A program made the position numbers and the translations under genes. Below are positions 1 to 8,659 of a DNA stretch of 44,723 nucleotides, piece by piece. This stretch comes from a virus. Numbering within the stretch: position 1 is the first letter of the stretch; every line of letters starts with the position of its first letter. The notes beneath the pieces are model-generated. The model was not told where the DNA came from. It ran no database searches and worked only from the letters and a program-made list of their open reading frames with translations. Where the stretch lies: IMG/VR virus record IMGVR_UViG_3300046536_000016, positions 1 through 44,723 of that record. One strand, 5' to 3'.

Positions 1-159
1 CGAGGTAACCTTCCAGAGCTTCGTGATGCCCGTACCGTTCATGTCGAGGTACAGGTAGCTCTCGTGAACAAGGACACCCTCGGAAGCCTCTTGCAACTCT
101 GAGTCACTCTCGTCAAGCAAGGACGCACCGATGTCTTGGAACCGCGTGATCTTCTCGGG
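1..159. repeat. Terminal redundancy, left copy (contig-end overlap)
   Basis: Bases 1-159 are the same as bases 44565-44723 except for one position: A at 127 against G at 44691. The change is synonymous in the portal gene (Gly GGT or GGC). The repeat lies inside the portal coding sequence and joining the two ends restores one unbroken 684-codon frame. It is therefore best read as overlap from a circular or circularly permuted genome rather than a functional terminal repeat like that of T7. Confidence 0.95.
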
Positions 160-927
160 ATCCATGTTCAAGGTATCGTCCGAACCTTCACCGCTAATCT
201 CAGCGATCTTCTTCGGGTCGTAGCCTGCTTTCTTCAGGTCCGACTTGGTCTTACGGGTTCTATGGGATACGAACTCAGCGTCCTCAATCGAGGAAGCCGT
301 GGAGGTGATCAGGAACTCTTCGGGAGGGATATTGACGATCTTGACCTGTGAGCGGTCCACCTTGCGGGTGAGCGTGCCTTCACAGAGGCCTGTCTCTTCG
401 TCGTGCTCGATCTCGATCTTAACTACGTCAGGCTGCTCCGCGAGGAGGTCCGCCTGTTCGATAGGGATATCTTCGAACGTCTCTTCTGCTTCCTCTTCAC
501 ACTCTTCCCAGTAGATCTTAACGATCCCTACGCGGGCGATAAGACCATCGTGGATCAGTTGGGAGAAGATGTTGTAGGAGTCGTTCTGGCGATGGACAAC
601 GTAGTCCGCGTACTCAGTCGCAATCTTCATCGCATCGACATCATTAGCCGTCTGCGGATCGAAGGAGGCGATCTTGTTACCTGCGGAGAAGGTCTCGAGC
701 AGGACAGCCTTGAGGGACTCTACGGCATCGAATACGTCCATCGACACGTACTTACTATTACCTGAGTGCGAGGGCGCAGGCTTAGTCCCCTGGTAATAAT
801 CAAGCACGTTCTGGCGTTCGTCAGAGAGCTTGGAGTCGTAATAGACGGACGAGGTTTTAATCTGGCGCTCGACAAGGACTGCCAACTCTTCCTTCGATAC
901 CGGCTTGAACTTGTCAGCTTTAGCCAT
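1..927 (-). CDS. Portal protein, N-terminal part (codons 1-309 of 684)
   Basis: This is the first part of the head portal, the dodecameric ring at one capsid vertex through which DNA is packaged and ejected. The frame opens with ATG at 927 (MAKADKFKPVSKEEL) and runs off the left edge. It continues at 44565 going down to 43437, giving 684 aa in total, a normal size for long podovirus portals. The early segment has the portal-like pattern LDYYQG followed by SMDVFDAVESLKAVLLETF, then a DPQTANDVDAMKIATEYADYVV helix. The start overlaps the end of the upstream HNH gene by 8 nt. Function is assigned from this pattern, from the length and from the position between terminase and scaffold. Confidence 0.85.
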   Translation of the reverse strand, partial: MAKADKFKPVSKEELAVLVERQIKTSSVYYDSKLSDERQNVLDYYQGTKPAPSHSGNSKYVSMDVFDAVESLKAVLLETFSAGNKIASFDPQTANDVDAMKIATEYADYVVHRQNDSYNIFSQLIHDGLIARVGIVKIYWEECEEEAEETFEDIPIEQADLLAEQPDVVKIEIEHDEETGLCEGTLTRKVDRSQVKIVNIPPEEFLITSTASSIEDAEFVSHRTRKTKSDLKKAGYDPKKIAEISGEGSDDTLNMDPEKITRFQDIGASLLDESDSELQEASEGVLVHESYLYLDMNGTGITKLWKVTS

Positions 928-1384
928 TGTTTAAGTTACTCGTGTGTTGTGTTGTGCAGCCGCTAACGTACTTTGCGACAGCTAAGAAGACCTCGGGGTC
1001 TGTGATGTCTTGTTTGATGATGTTGGCCTTGGTGCATATCCAACACAGGTTTCCGCGTGTGTAGCCTTTCTCCGGAACATACCTGTCAACTGAGGGGCTG
1101 TTCGCCCGCTCTTCGCCGCCAAATATCATTGGGATCTTAAGGATGGGGCATAACCCGTCTGAGGGGTACACGGATAGGAGGTAGTCCACGTCAATATCGA
1201 AGGGAACCGAGGCATCTAATGCCCTCTTCTTAGCGTTGCGCCAAGCGGTGTCCACACGGGTCCGCATCCAAGCAGCGGGACTGACCCATTGCTCCCTTGC
1301 GGACCCGTCGAGTTTGTTCCCTTTCGCGTACTTCAGAAACCGAAAGCCATCGTCGCGGGTATCCCCATACTTACGCTGTTTCAA
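920..1384 (-). CDS. HNH-type homing endonuclease, inserted between terminase and portal
   Basis: A 154-aa protein with an HNH-like core in its second half: a cysteine-containing strand (GLCPILKIPMIFG), then SVDRYVPEKGYTRGNLCWIC and an Asn-rich helix (TKANIIKQDI). This layout is seen in many phage free-standing HNH nucleases, which cut DNA and spread themselves between related phages. The chosen start is TTG at 1384, two bases after the terminase stop; an in-frame TGA at 1397-1399 leaves no better choice, and GAGATG lies upstream as a weak ribosome site. The gene overlaps the portal start by 8 nt. It breaks the usual terminase-portal adjacency, which fits a selfish insertion. It could also assist packaging, as HNH proteins next to terminases do in some phages. 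Confidence 0.75.
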   Translation of the reverse strand: MKQRKYGDTRDDGFRFLKYAKGNKLDGSAREQWVSPAAWMRTRVDTAWRNAKKRALDASVPFDIDVDYLLSVYPSDGLCPILKIPMIFGGEERANSPSVDRYVPEKGYTRGNLCWICTKANIIKQDITDPEVFLAVAKYVSGCTTQHTSNLNNG

Positions 1385-1386
1385 AA

Positions 1387-2955
1387 TTAGATCATCTCAA
1401 AGTAGAAGTCATCCGTAACCGTTATAGGGACGTAGTGGCCTTCGTGAATAAAGTTAGCAATGGCTAGGCTCATAACGCAGTCGTCAAAGCATCCCGCCTC
1501 TGCCTCCATCTTTCCATCGTCAGTGACCACATAGGTCTGACACTCTCTTAAGGTGAGCTTGTCATTCACTGTGACCTCTTTCTCACGGAAGGCCGCCCGC
1601 AACTTATCAATGATGAGGGGCTTAGTCTTTACCGTCGTCCTGAAACCGTACGTGATGGTTTCCTGCTCAGTCTGTTTATCGACAGCGGTTTCAAAGTACA
1701 TCGCAGGGTACGCGAGGTCCTTTCCTAGCCGGGTCGCGGTCAAGATCCCGTGGTTATTATTTTCTACCGCTATCTTTGCTGTGTTGAAGAAGTACCCAAG
1801 CTTCTCAAGGACCGTAGCGAAGTAGTCAGGGTGTACTTGGGACCTATAGACCCCCACCTGCCTCTTCTTGGAGTCTAGGATCTGAGCTACAGACCAGTCC
1901 CCTCCGCGTACCCCCATAGCCACGTCAGCGCCTATGTAGTAGGTTTCTCCTGGATCCACATGGTGGTAGAGAATCAAGGAACCCCGAGGCTGTTCCTCGA
2001 AGTCCTCATTGATCAGTTCCAACCTGGACACAATATCCGGAGCCTGTTCGATAAGACTCTGAAGCTGCTGAGGATGAAACACAGGGCGCCCGGAGGTCAG
2101 GAAAGCTTCGTCGGCGTGGCAGGGGTACTCTTGGTTGAAGAGTTCAATGCCGTTGAGGGCTATCTTCCTACGGCGAAACATCAGTTGCTCGTCATCCAAG
2201 GCGTACTTCTTGACTAACGCGTCTTCCTCTGGGGTCCTTTCGAATCCCTCGGGTACCGGCATGCGGTACTCAAGTTGCACGAACCAGGGTATGAACACCG
2301 CTTCGTATTCGTTGGTGCCATTTACCGCGTTGGTCCATATCTCATGAAAAGGGTTTCCAATGCCATTCGCGGTTGACTCAATGAATACAAAGGTTCCCTT
2401 AGCATTGGGGATCGCTTGCATGAGGCCGTTGATGTTGTCTCTGGCTGTTGCTGGCGGGTAAAAGGCTGCTTCGGAAAGGTGTGCAAGCTGTAGCGTCTCG
2501 CCACGGCCAACACCCTCGCCACCTGCGGTAGCCACCATGTAGGAGCTATCAAGCAGGTCAAAACTCAACTCCTTGCGGGATGAGTACTTAGTGTGGGGTT
2601 TTAGAATCTCAGGACAAGACTCATGGTATCTACGACACATCTCAAAGAGAGCCTTGGTGCTTTCTCCCTGATGGGTCATGACCAGTGATTTGACGGCCTT
2701 ATGTTGGCTTGTCCACCAGTAGAGGATGCCTTCGATGATCGTTGAGAGACCTTGCTGCCGCCCCTTAAGAACCACTACACGCACTTTGCCGGTTGTCTGA
2801 AGTTGGTCGATGACCGTCTTCATGAAAATCTTTTGTGCTGCATTGAGGACGAGGGGCGCGATGGTCCCCTCTTTCGTTCGGATCTTCAGAGCGTGTCGCG
2901 CGTAGAACTCGAAATCCTCATAGAGCCTTTTGCGGACCGCTCTTTGATCACTCAC
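1387..2955 (-). CDS. terL: Terminase large subunit (packaging ATPase and nuclease)
   Basis: The 522-aa motor that pumps DNA into the prohead and cuts it. Visible ATPase motifs are a Walker A variant GRQQGLST at residues 65-72, a Walker B-like stretch LQLAHLSEAAFY near 155-166 and a coupling-type FIESTANG motif. The C-terminal RNase H-like nuclease has YYIGADVAMG (first acidic residue), AVENNNHG and GCFDDCVMSLA (last acidic pair). The start is GTG at 2955, overlapping the upstream gene by 8 nt (GTGAGTGA). The P22-like head gene set and the absence of a T7-style terminal repeat suggest headful packaging, but this is inference. Confidence 0.93.
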   Translation of the reverse strand: MSDQRAVRKRLYEDFEFYARHALKIRTKEGTIAPLVLNAAQKIFMKTVIDQLQTTGKVRVVVLKGRQQGLSTIIEGILYWWTSQHKAVKSLVMTHQGESTKALFEMCRRYHESCPEILKPHTKYSSRKELSFDLLDSSYMVATAGGEGVGRGETLQLAHLSEAAFYPPATARDNINGLMQAIPNAKGTFVFIESTANGIGNPFHEIWTNAVNGTNEYEAVFIPWFVQLEYRMPVPEGFERTPEEDALVKKYALDDEQLMFRRRKIALNGIELFNQEYPCHADEAFLTSGRPVFHPQQLQSLIEQAPDIVSRLELINEDFEEQPRGSLILYHHVDPGETYYIGADVAMGVRGGDWSVAQILDSKKRQVGVYRSQVHPDYFATVLEKLGYFFNTAKIAVENNNHGILTATRLGKDLAYPAMYFETAVDKQTEQETITYGFRTTVKTKPLIIDKLRAAFREKEVTVNDKLTLRECQTYVVTDDGKMEAEAGCFDDCVMSLAIANFIHEGHYVPITVTDDFYFEMI

Positions 2956-3385
2956 TTATCACTCTCTCCAATATTAGAAGGCCCTTCTTCGTTTTGCCGC
3001 AGCGGGACCATCCTGCTTTGATGAAGCAGAATCCAGGGTTCCTTGAGGCAACGCTGTCCGGATGGACGTAGGTGTAATGCCTGCTATTAGGCCAGAGGCA
3101 GTCAGCAATTGCGTCCGCTTGGCGTATGAGTTCGCTGCTAAGGTGCGGGCTTTCGTTACGGAAGACAGCGCAGTTGATGCCTTGTTGTCCACTGTCATCT
3201 ATGAATTTTCTCCAGGCGAAACATGCGTCACCCTTCTCGGTCCTGAGGACTACTTTCTCCCCAGGGCCGATGAAGAGTTTCCGCTTCTTCTTACCTTCAC
3301 TGTGATAGGCCGAGTAGTGGCGCTCATACATAGCAAGGCAGGTCTTATCGCCGTCCTTGGTTAGCCACCACAACGGTTCTGTCAC
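2948..3385 (-). CDS. Unknown protein between terminase subunits, possibly GNAT-like
   Basis: A 145-aa protein. It has a strand-rich N-terminal half (KVVLRTEKGDACFAWRKF), then CAVFRNESPHLSSELIRQADAIADCLWP and a C-terminal half with RHYTYVHPDSVASRNPGFCFIKAGWSRCG. The pattern of a Phe-Arg-Asn-Glu strand followed by a long helix and a Pro-Gly-aromatic segment recalls proteins found beside terminases in other phages that have been compared with the acetyltransferase fold. I do not see a clear acetyl-CoA motif, so the function is open. It overlaps the genes on both sides, 4 nt with the putative small terminase and 8 nt with the large, so it is translated as part of the packaging block. Confidence 0.6.
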   Translation of the reverse strand: MTEPLWWLTKDGDKTCLAMYERHYSAYHSEGKKKRKLFIGPGEKVVLRTEKGDACFAWRKFIDDSGQQGINCAVFRNESPHLSSELIRQADAIADCLWPNSRHYTYVHPDSVASRNPGFCFIKAGWSRCGKTKKGLLILERVISE

Positions 3386-3846
3386 TTATCCAAATCTCCT
3401 GCGATTTCACTGAGGAAATCCTCAGCCTTCTTAACGGTCACGTTGGTCTCCGCTGCGGGCTTGGCCATCGACCACTCAAGGACCGTGCGTGCGAACGCAA
3501 GTTTGTCCTTGGGCAGAAGATCCTTGCGGCGCATTTCGGTGACCACGGTTTCAAATGCTTCCCGAGCCGCCGCATCCTTCGGGATCACGATTCCTTTGTC
3601 TTCCATAGCTTTCACAATTACCTTCGCCTCAGCCGCAGCCTTGGCAATCATTTTCTTTCGACGGTATGCAGAGAAGCCGTCAGTGGCTCCCTTGGGACGG
3701 CCGCCCTTACCTATGGCCAACTTGCGCCATTCGGCCATCTGAGCACGTCCCTCAGGTGTCTTAGCTAACTCCGCGAACCCCGGCGTCTTTGACTTTGGTG
3801 TTCCCTTTGGTCGGTTTGCTCGTGGCTTTTTCTGTTGCTGCTCCAA
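3382..3846 (-). CDS. Putative terminase small subunit
   Basis: A 154-aa basic protein. Residues 1-30 are Lys, Arg and Pro rich, followed by GKGGRPKGATDGFSAYRRKK, which resembles an AT-hook or DNA-recognition segment, then helices (AREAFETVVTEMRRKDLLP) that could form the oligomer core. Small terminases bind the packaging start site and hand DNA to the large subunit. Position just before the large subunit, size and charge support the call, but I see no diagnostic family motif. The start is TTG at 3846, preceded by a near-perfect GGAGG six to seven bases upstream, and an in-frame stop lies only a few codons before. Its first 28 codons overlap the end of the upstream 96-aa gene. Confidence 0.6.
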   Translation of the reverse strand: MEQQQKKPRANRPKGTPKSKTPGFAELAKTPEGRAQMAEWRKLAIGKGGRPKGATDGFSAYRRKKMIAKAAAEAKVIVKAMEDKGIVIPKDAAAREAFETVVTEMRRKDLLPKDKLAFARTVLEWSMAKPAAETNVTVKKAEDFLSEIAGDLDK

Positions 3847-4051
3847 GAGTTCCCTCCAGTTGGGTTACACGTTCACCAATCGAGCGTTGAATCGCTTTCA
3901 AGGTGGCGTCAGCAGACGGGTAGAGGCCTTCATGGGGGAGCCGAAGGAGAACCTCGGTACCAATGACTGCCTTTTCCTTTTCGGTTAGAAAACTCGACGC
4001 GTAGACTTCATCAAACGCCGAGAGTAGGGACAACATTTCTGTTACTTTCAT
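3761..4051 (-). CDS. Unknown 96-aa protein overlapping the small terminase gene
   Basis: The N-terminal two thirds (MKVTEMLSLLSAFDEVYAS, then LTEKEKAVIGTEVLLRL) is helical and acidic to neutral, then a short coiled-coil-like stretch, then a Lys and Thr rich tail. The ATG overlaps the stop of the transglycosylase gene (ATGA at 4048-4051). Its 3' end overlaps the next gene by 86 nt in another frame, a far longer overlap than anywhere else in this operon. The overlap codes for a basic tail in both frames. No function is recognised. A role with the small terminase is suggested only by position. Confidence 0.65.
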   Translation of the reverse strand: MKVTEMLSLLSAFDEVYASSFLTEKEKAVIGTEVLLRLPHEGLYPSADATLKAIQRSIGERVTQLEGTLGAATEKATSKPTKGNTKVKDAGVRGVS

Positions 4052-6306
4052 TTCTTAGGACCATATTTGGTAAGCGGGTGCACCAATTCCTTGATGAACT
4101 TGGCTTCCGTAGGGGTTGCGGACTGCAGGCGACTCTGCACGAGAGCTTCCTTAGCGGCAGTGGTCCTCAAGTTCGCCACTTGTGACGCGAATCCTGCCAG
4201 TTCATCCGTAGGGGCCTTGGATACAGCACGGTCTAACGCCGACCCTGCCTGACGTACGGCCTCTTTATATGCGATAGGATTACGGACAGCCTCAGTTGCA
4301 CTGGAGAGTGCACCTTGGGGACCTTGCATCTGCTTGCCGATGTACCCTTGTTCCTTGAGGCCCCTGAGACCGTTCTGGACAGCGTAGAATGAGTTCTCGT
4401 CAGCGATCTTGCCGGTCCTACGTAGTTCCGTCGCTGCGGGACCAAGTACGGGGTGATTCGACAACGCACGGAGACCAGCGAGGGAATCCTTAGATGTCAG
4501 GTCGAGACCCGAACGGCCCCCTTGGAGTGTCTCTTGGAAACCCCCGCCCAGAGGCATACGAGTTGCCTTGGACATCGCGTTGCGGGACGCTTGGGCCTTT
4601 GCAGCGAGGTCTGCGGCAGTAGCCTGAGCATCTGCAGCGGTTTTTGCTTTCACCGCGTCTGCTGCGGCTTTTACCTGGGCATTCTCCGCATCTTTGGCGA
4701 GTACCTGCCCTGCCTCTGTACCGAATCCAGCGCGGGAAGCGTTCTGAGCCTGTGTAGCTGCGGACTTCGCTTGGAGAACCTTGAGTGCCTGGGCACCCTT
4801 GGATGGTCCGTACTGCTCGAGGACCTTGTCAGCCACCGGGCCTTGCTTGATCAACTTCTGAATGACTGCTTCACGCGTCTCCCGACCACCCGCCGCATTC
4901 ACCGCGAGGTTCCGAAGCGCTTCGATGGGGATCAGGTTACGTGCAGCAACCCGGGCAGCCTTTGCGAGGATGCCGTCAGAGGCAGGCTTGGCTGCAGTCT
5001 GAGCAGCAACGGTCGTCTGCTTATTGATGATTGCAGCAATATCCGGAGGGAGTTTCGCGAGTTGCGCATCACTCAGTGCTTGGCCACGTTGGAGAGCCGT
5101 GCGGATCTCAGGGTCCGCAATGTGATCCATGGCCTGTGCTACATAACCATTACCGATTGCATTCGCCTGCTTGGCGCCAATAGCCTTTCCGCCCTGAGCT
5201 TCTCGACTAGCGAGACCTGTGAGGTCCTGGGTTGCCTCAGCGACCCGACGAGCACCTTCCTCACCATGCTGCTTTACGTACGAGGCGACCTTCTGGGACA
5301 TTGTTGCTGGCATAACGGCAGCGAGGGGACCACCAAGAGCAGCGCCCACACCCGCTCCGACCCCTGCAGACTTAACCTTGTCGACCAGATTGTCGGAATC
5401 GTTGTGACCGAGGCCCGATGCAGCGCCTTCAGCAGCACCTACGCCCGCCCCATAGAGACCCCGGACGACCCTAGAGGCCGTAGCGGGAGCCTGCACAGCC
5501 TTCAGGATGCCCAAGCCCGGTACGGCAGCGCCTGCGAGCCCTCCCACGACCTTTGCACCCGTGGAAGCGTCTTCGTCCTTCTTTCGCTCGTTGGCGAGGT
5601 TCTGGTCGTACGTGGTTCCCTTGGTGCGGCCTGTCAGTTCGTCCATCTTGGCAGCGAACTTGTCAGCGAGACCGAAGGTAGCCGTATCAGCGATATGCCG
5701 AACCGTATCATCGACCTCACGCAACCAACTATGCGGTTCATCAGCCTTGGGTGCAGCAGAATCCGTAGGAGCTACGGGTTTCTTGGCGGCTGAAGGGGCT
5801 TTAGTAGGGGAAACCGTAGGAGCAGCGGGATTCTGTCCTTCAATAGGGGCCGCTTCCCACCAATTACTACCACCTTGGACCCTTCCTGCCACCTGATCGC
5901 CGTACTGCAGCGTATTAGGGGCCTCCGGGTTCCGTGGGTCGCTTACTGCGATACCCTTCTTGGCCTTTTCTATCGCTCCAGGGCCGCCGTAGTAGCCCAC
6001 AGCGGTAAGTTTAGGGTCCCCACCAGCCAGATCATTTAGTTTCTTGAGGTACCGGACACCAGCCCGAGCGTTGTGCTCCGGGTTGTTGATGTCCCACCCC
6101 TTGTCAGCGACTTCGTTGAACGTGTCAGGAAGGATTTGCATCCCGCCCACAGCGCCAGCATTGGAAGTCTTGGTGTTTTTGCCACCAGTGGACTCCTGAT
6201 GATAGACACTGCGGGCAAGATCCGCGACTGCGGGGGAAGCACCTTCAGCATCTGACGCAATATCAATCGTGCTTGCTTTGGGAGCAGCTTCCCACCATTC
6301 AGCCAT
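4048..6306 (-). CDS. Internal virion protein with lytic transglycosylase domain
   Basis: A 752-aa ejection-type protein. Residues 25-135 are a soluble-lytic-transglycosylase-like domain: the catalytic Glu is E38 in the SVYHQESTGG segment, followed by GAVGGMQILPDTF, then NARAGVRYLKKL and YYGGPGAI. The enzyme would cut the peptidoglycan glycan strand as the DNA tube crosses the cell wall. A Pro and Ala rich linker (about 150-190) leads to a long region with several Gly and Ala rich hydrophobic stretches (for example AAVPGLGILKAV) and then Ala-rich coiled coil, as expected for proteins that leave the virion and enter the envelope. It is the third of three consecutive ejection-like genes. It plays the part of T7 gp16 but is shorter. 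Confidence 0.88.
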   Translation of the reverse strand: MAEWWEAAPKASTIDIASDAEGASPAVADLARSVYHQESTGGKNTKTSNAGAVGGMQILPDTFNEVADKGWDINNPEHNARAGVRYLKKLNDLAGGDPKLTAVGYYGGPGAIEKAKKGIAVSDPRNPEAPNTLQYGDQVAGRVQGGSNWWEAAPIEGQNPAAPTVSPTKAPSAAKKPVAPTDSAAPKADEPHSWLREVDDTVRHIADTATFGLADKFAAKMDELTGRTKGTTYDQNLANERKKDEDASTGAKVVGGLAGAAVPGLGILKAVQAPATASRVVRGLYGAGVGAAEGAASGLGHNDSDNLVDKVKSAGVGAGVGAALGGPLAAVMPATMSQKVASYVKQHGEEGARRVAEATQDLTGLASREAQGGKAIGAKQANAIGNGYVAQAMDHIADPEIRTALQRGQALSDAQLAKLPPDIAAIINKQTTVAAQTAAKPASDGILAKAARVAARNLIPIEALRNLAVNAAGGRETREAVIQKLIKQGPVADKVLEQYGPSKGAQALKVLQAKSAATQAQNASRAGFGTEAGQVLAKDAENAQVKAAADAVKAKTAADAQATAADLAAKAQASRNAMSKATRMPLGGGFQETLQGGRSGLDLTSKDSLAGLRALSNHPVLGPAATELRRTGKIADENSFYAVQNGLRGLKEQGYIGKQMQGPQGALSSATEAVRNPIAYKEAVRQAGSALDRAVSKAPTDELAGFASQVANLRTTAAKEALVQSRLQSATPTEAKFIKELVHPLTKYGPKK

Positions 6307-7472
6307 TACGGTTTCCTTCTAGTTGAACCATCAGGCGCCCTAAAGAGGGAACCCGAAGGTAGTGCGGCGTAGTCCGCTTGAGAGTTGATTGCTGGTGCGT
6401 TACCGCTGGAAGCTGAGGTATTAGGCTTGAAACCATCGAGTGTCCCCTTGCTTCTGAGGTGTTCGATAGCGCCTGCCTTGTCCTTCGCCAGTTGTTCAAG
6501 CTCGTCAGCAGCCTGCGAAAGGCGACGAGCATTTTCAGCTTCAGAGAGACGCGGGTTGTACGCACGAGCCATGAATGCCTTACCTTCGTTCTCGGTGTAT
6601 TGAGAACCAAGGACACCTCGGAGACCTGCTTGGACCACGCGTTCAGCACGGTCTTGAAGCGAGGCACCCTCGGGGGTAATGACATCGCGGACACCCTTCG
6701 GCAGGGAACCAACGATGGGACCAGTGGCCGTGTCGGTCTTGCCAAGCTCTCCAGCGAGGTCGCGAAGTTCCTTAACGTTCCCTGCGGTCTGCGCTTCGTC
6801 ACCTGCGTGAGTGAGGGAAGCTTCATCCGCCTTCTTGCCCGAGGCAACCGCTGAGTTCACCTGAGCCTGGAGGACAATTGCGTCTCCCTTGGCCTTCGCT
6901 GCGTCGATCTTTTGTTGGTTGAGGTAGCCTGCGACTTCAGAGTTCTTGACGACCTTCTGAGTCCCGTTGGAGAACTGTAGGAGCGTGAAGGCACCATCAG
7001 CCAGAGGGGTCACCTTAGGCTGGTTGAGTTCCCGATCCTTGTTCGTGCGGTCGTCGTAACCTTGGTTGAAGGCTTGAACACCAGCACCTAGGCCTTCCTT
7101 CAGGTTCCTAGCCCCGAGGAGCGCAGCACCACCATTGATCAGGCCGTCGTAGATCGAGTTCATGTCCTTACGGGGAGCTTGTGGAGCCTGAGGCTGCCCC
7201 ATAGGACCCTGAGGTGCCTGAGGAACCATAGCCTGACCCATAGGACCCTGAGGTGCCTGAGGTTGCCCTTGTTGGCCCGGATCACCCCCCATGTACGCCG
7301 AGAGGGTCCCAGGCTGATTCCGAAGGGCCTGAAGGATGTACGAAGGGACACCTTGGGCCTCAGGGTTCCCATTAGGGTACCCATCGTCCTTGCTCTGCAT
7401 CGCCTCACTGAGCCACGAGGGGAGTTGACCATAGCCGGGATCTTGAGCATCCACGCTAAATTGATTTGCCAT
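6306..7472 (-). CDS. Putative internal virion (DNA ejection) protein with Pro/Gln repeats
   Basis: A 388-aa protein. Residues about 60-100 hold an imperfect repeat built from QAPQGPMGQ, seen about two to three times, which is a flexible Pro, Gln and Gly segment. It is followed by INGGAALLGARNLKEGLGAGV and then a long Ala, Lys and Asp rich helical region. Its stop overlaps the start of the transglycosylase gene (base 6306). Composition and position between two other such genes suggest a protein carried inside the capsid and injected with DNA. I recognise no enzyme motif. Confidence 0.65.
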   Translation of the reverse strand: MANQFSVDAQDPGYGQLPSWLSEAMQSKDDGYPNGNPEAQGVPSYILQALRNQPGTLSAYMGGDPGQQGQPQAPQGPMGQAMVPQAPQGPMGQPQAPQAPRKDMNSIYDGLINGGAALLGARNLKEGLGAGVQAFNQGYDDRTNKDRELNQPKVTPLADGAFTLLQFSNGTQKVVKNSEVAGYLNQQKIDAAKAKGDAIVLQAQVNSAVASGKKADEASLTHAGDEAQTAGNVKELRDLAGELGKTDTATGPIVGSLPKGVRDVITPEGASLQDRAERVVQAGLRGVLGSQYTENEGKAFMARAYNPRLSEAENARRLSQAADELEQLAKDKAGAIEHLRSKGTLDGFKPNTSASSGNAPAINSQADYAALPSGSLFRAPDGSTRRKP

Positions 7473-7480
7473 GGTTTTCC

Positions 7481-8659
7481 TTAACCGTAGAGGTCTTTGT
7501 TATCGAAGGCGTTATCGCCAGTGACGTTGTTGTAACCACCTTCGAGACCTGTGGTACCCGAGTTGCCGAACCCGCCAAGCTTGCCGATAATGCCCGCACC
7601 AGACGCTGCACCACCGAGGGCACCTTGGATACCCGAGGAGACCGGCGAGGAGACTTGACCTGCCACACCCGTGCCACCATAGGAACCGTTGATGATCTTC
7701 ATGTACTTCTGGAGGAGGTCGAGGTTGGTGTTCTGACCTTCGTAGTACTGGTCCTTGTTGGCGTCGAGGTTCGCTTGGTCGTTGGTCTGATAAATGTTGC
7801 CAGCACCAGTGAGTTGGTCGAAGTTGTTGCCGTTGGCCTGTTGAGCAGCCGTGAGGGAACCCACGCCTTGACCATACGCCGTACCAAGTTGCTGGTTGAC
7901 GTTGCTGCGGAGGGCCTGCTGTGTGTTGTACTGGGATTGAGCCGTACTGAGGCCTGTGTTGAACAGGTTGCTACGGATGCTCGAGGAAATGTCAGCGAGA
8001 CGGTCCGAGGCACCACGCTCTGCGATACCTTGGGCCACCCCGGTACGTGAGGAATTCAGGTTACCCGAGCCGGTAGCCGCGAGATTCAACGCAGGGAGTG
8101 TATTTTCATTCAGGTTCCGCACGGTGTCCCTAGAGGCTGCATCGATCATCGAGTCAGCGTAGGGGCTGTTGGCGTACTGGTTGGCCGTATTCAGGAAATT
8201 CTGAGTCTGGTCCGTACCAGCTTGGTCAAATACCGACTGTGCGTTATTGCCGAACTGCTGACCGAAGCCAAGCATCGAGCTACCACTGCCGTACAGACCA
8301 TTGGCGATGTTCTGACCTTGGTTCCCTGCGAACGCTGCGGTACTGTTGGCGCCTTGAGTGGTGTACGGATTGAGACCAGCTACGCGCGGGCCTGTGTAGG
8401 CGCCCGTGGTGGCATCATTCAGGAAGCCTTGGGCCTTATCGTACCCTTGGGTGATGTAAGGCTGCGCTTGGGACCACGGGGAGTTGACGTTCGCTTGCTG
8501 CTGTTGGGCACCTTGGGACGAGCTACTGTCTCCAAAGATGCTCCCTACTGCGCCAATCGCTGCGGAGCCGAGGCTTGCCGTGATCGGATCAATGCCGTAC
8601 TTACGGCCAATCCCCGGAGCAAGGGAAGGCACGAGCATCCTGAGGATTGCTTTGAACAT
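7481..8659 (-). CDS. Putative internal virion protein, Gly/Asn/Gln rich
   Basis: A 392-aa protein very rich in Gly, Asn, Gln, Ala and Ser. The N-terminus (MFKAILRMLVPSLAPG) is followed by a glycine-rich hydrophobic segment ASLGSAAIGAVGSIFG. The middle has repeated NQY, AQSQYN and AYGQG motifs in helical spacing, and the C-terminus is glycine rich (GALGGAASGAGIIGKLGG). Similar proteins accompany transglycosylase-type ejection proteins in many podoviruses. The ATG overlaps the stop of the GNAT gene by one base (TAATG). The role in the virion is inferred from context. Confidence 0.65.
   Translation of the reverse strand: MFKAILRMLVPSLAPGIGRKYGIDPITASLGSAAIGAVGSIFGDSSSSQGAQQQQANVNSPWSQAQPYITQGYDKAQGFLNDATTGAYTGPRVAGLNPYTTQGANSTAAFAGNQGQNIANGLYGSGSSMLGFGQQFGNNAQSVFDQAGTDQTQNFLNTANQYANSPYADSMIDAASRDTVRNLNENTLPALNLAATGSGNLNSSRTGVAQGIAERGASDRLADISSSIRSNLFNTGLSTAQSQYNTQQALRSNVNQQLGTAYGQGVGSLTAAQQANGNNFDQLTGAGNIYQTNDQANLDANKDQYYEGQNTNLDLLQKYMKIINGSYGGTGVAGQVSSPVSSGIQGALGGAASGAGIIGKLGGFGNSGTTGLEGGYNNVTGDNAFDNKDLYG

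Noticed and set aside
4453-5793. A 446-codon open frame on the plus strand inside the transglycosylase gene
   Set aside because: It lies antisense to a well supported gene and is Cys and Ser rich with no motif; it is a shadow frame. The same applies to 16959-18110, 41115-42200, 42340-43224 and 19980-21179.
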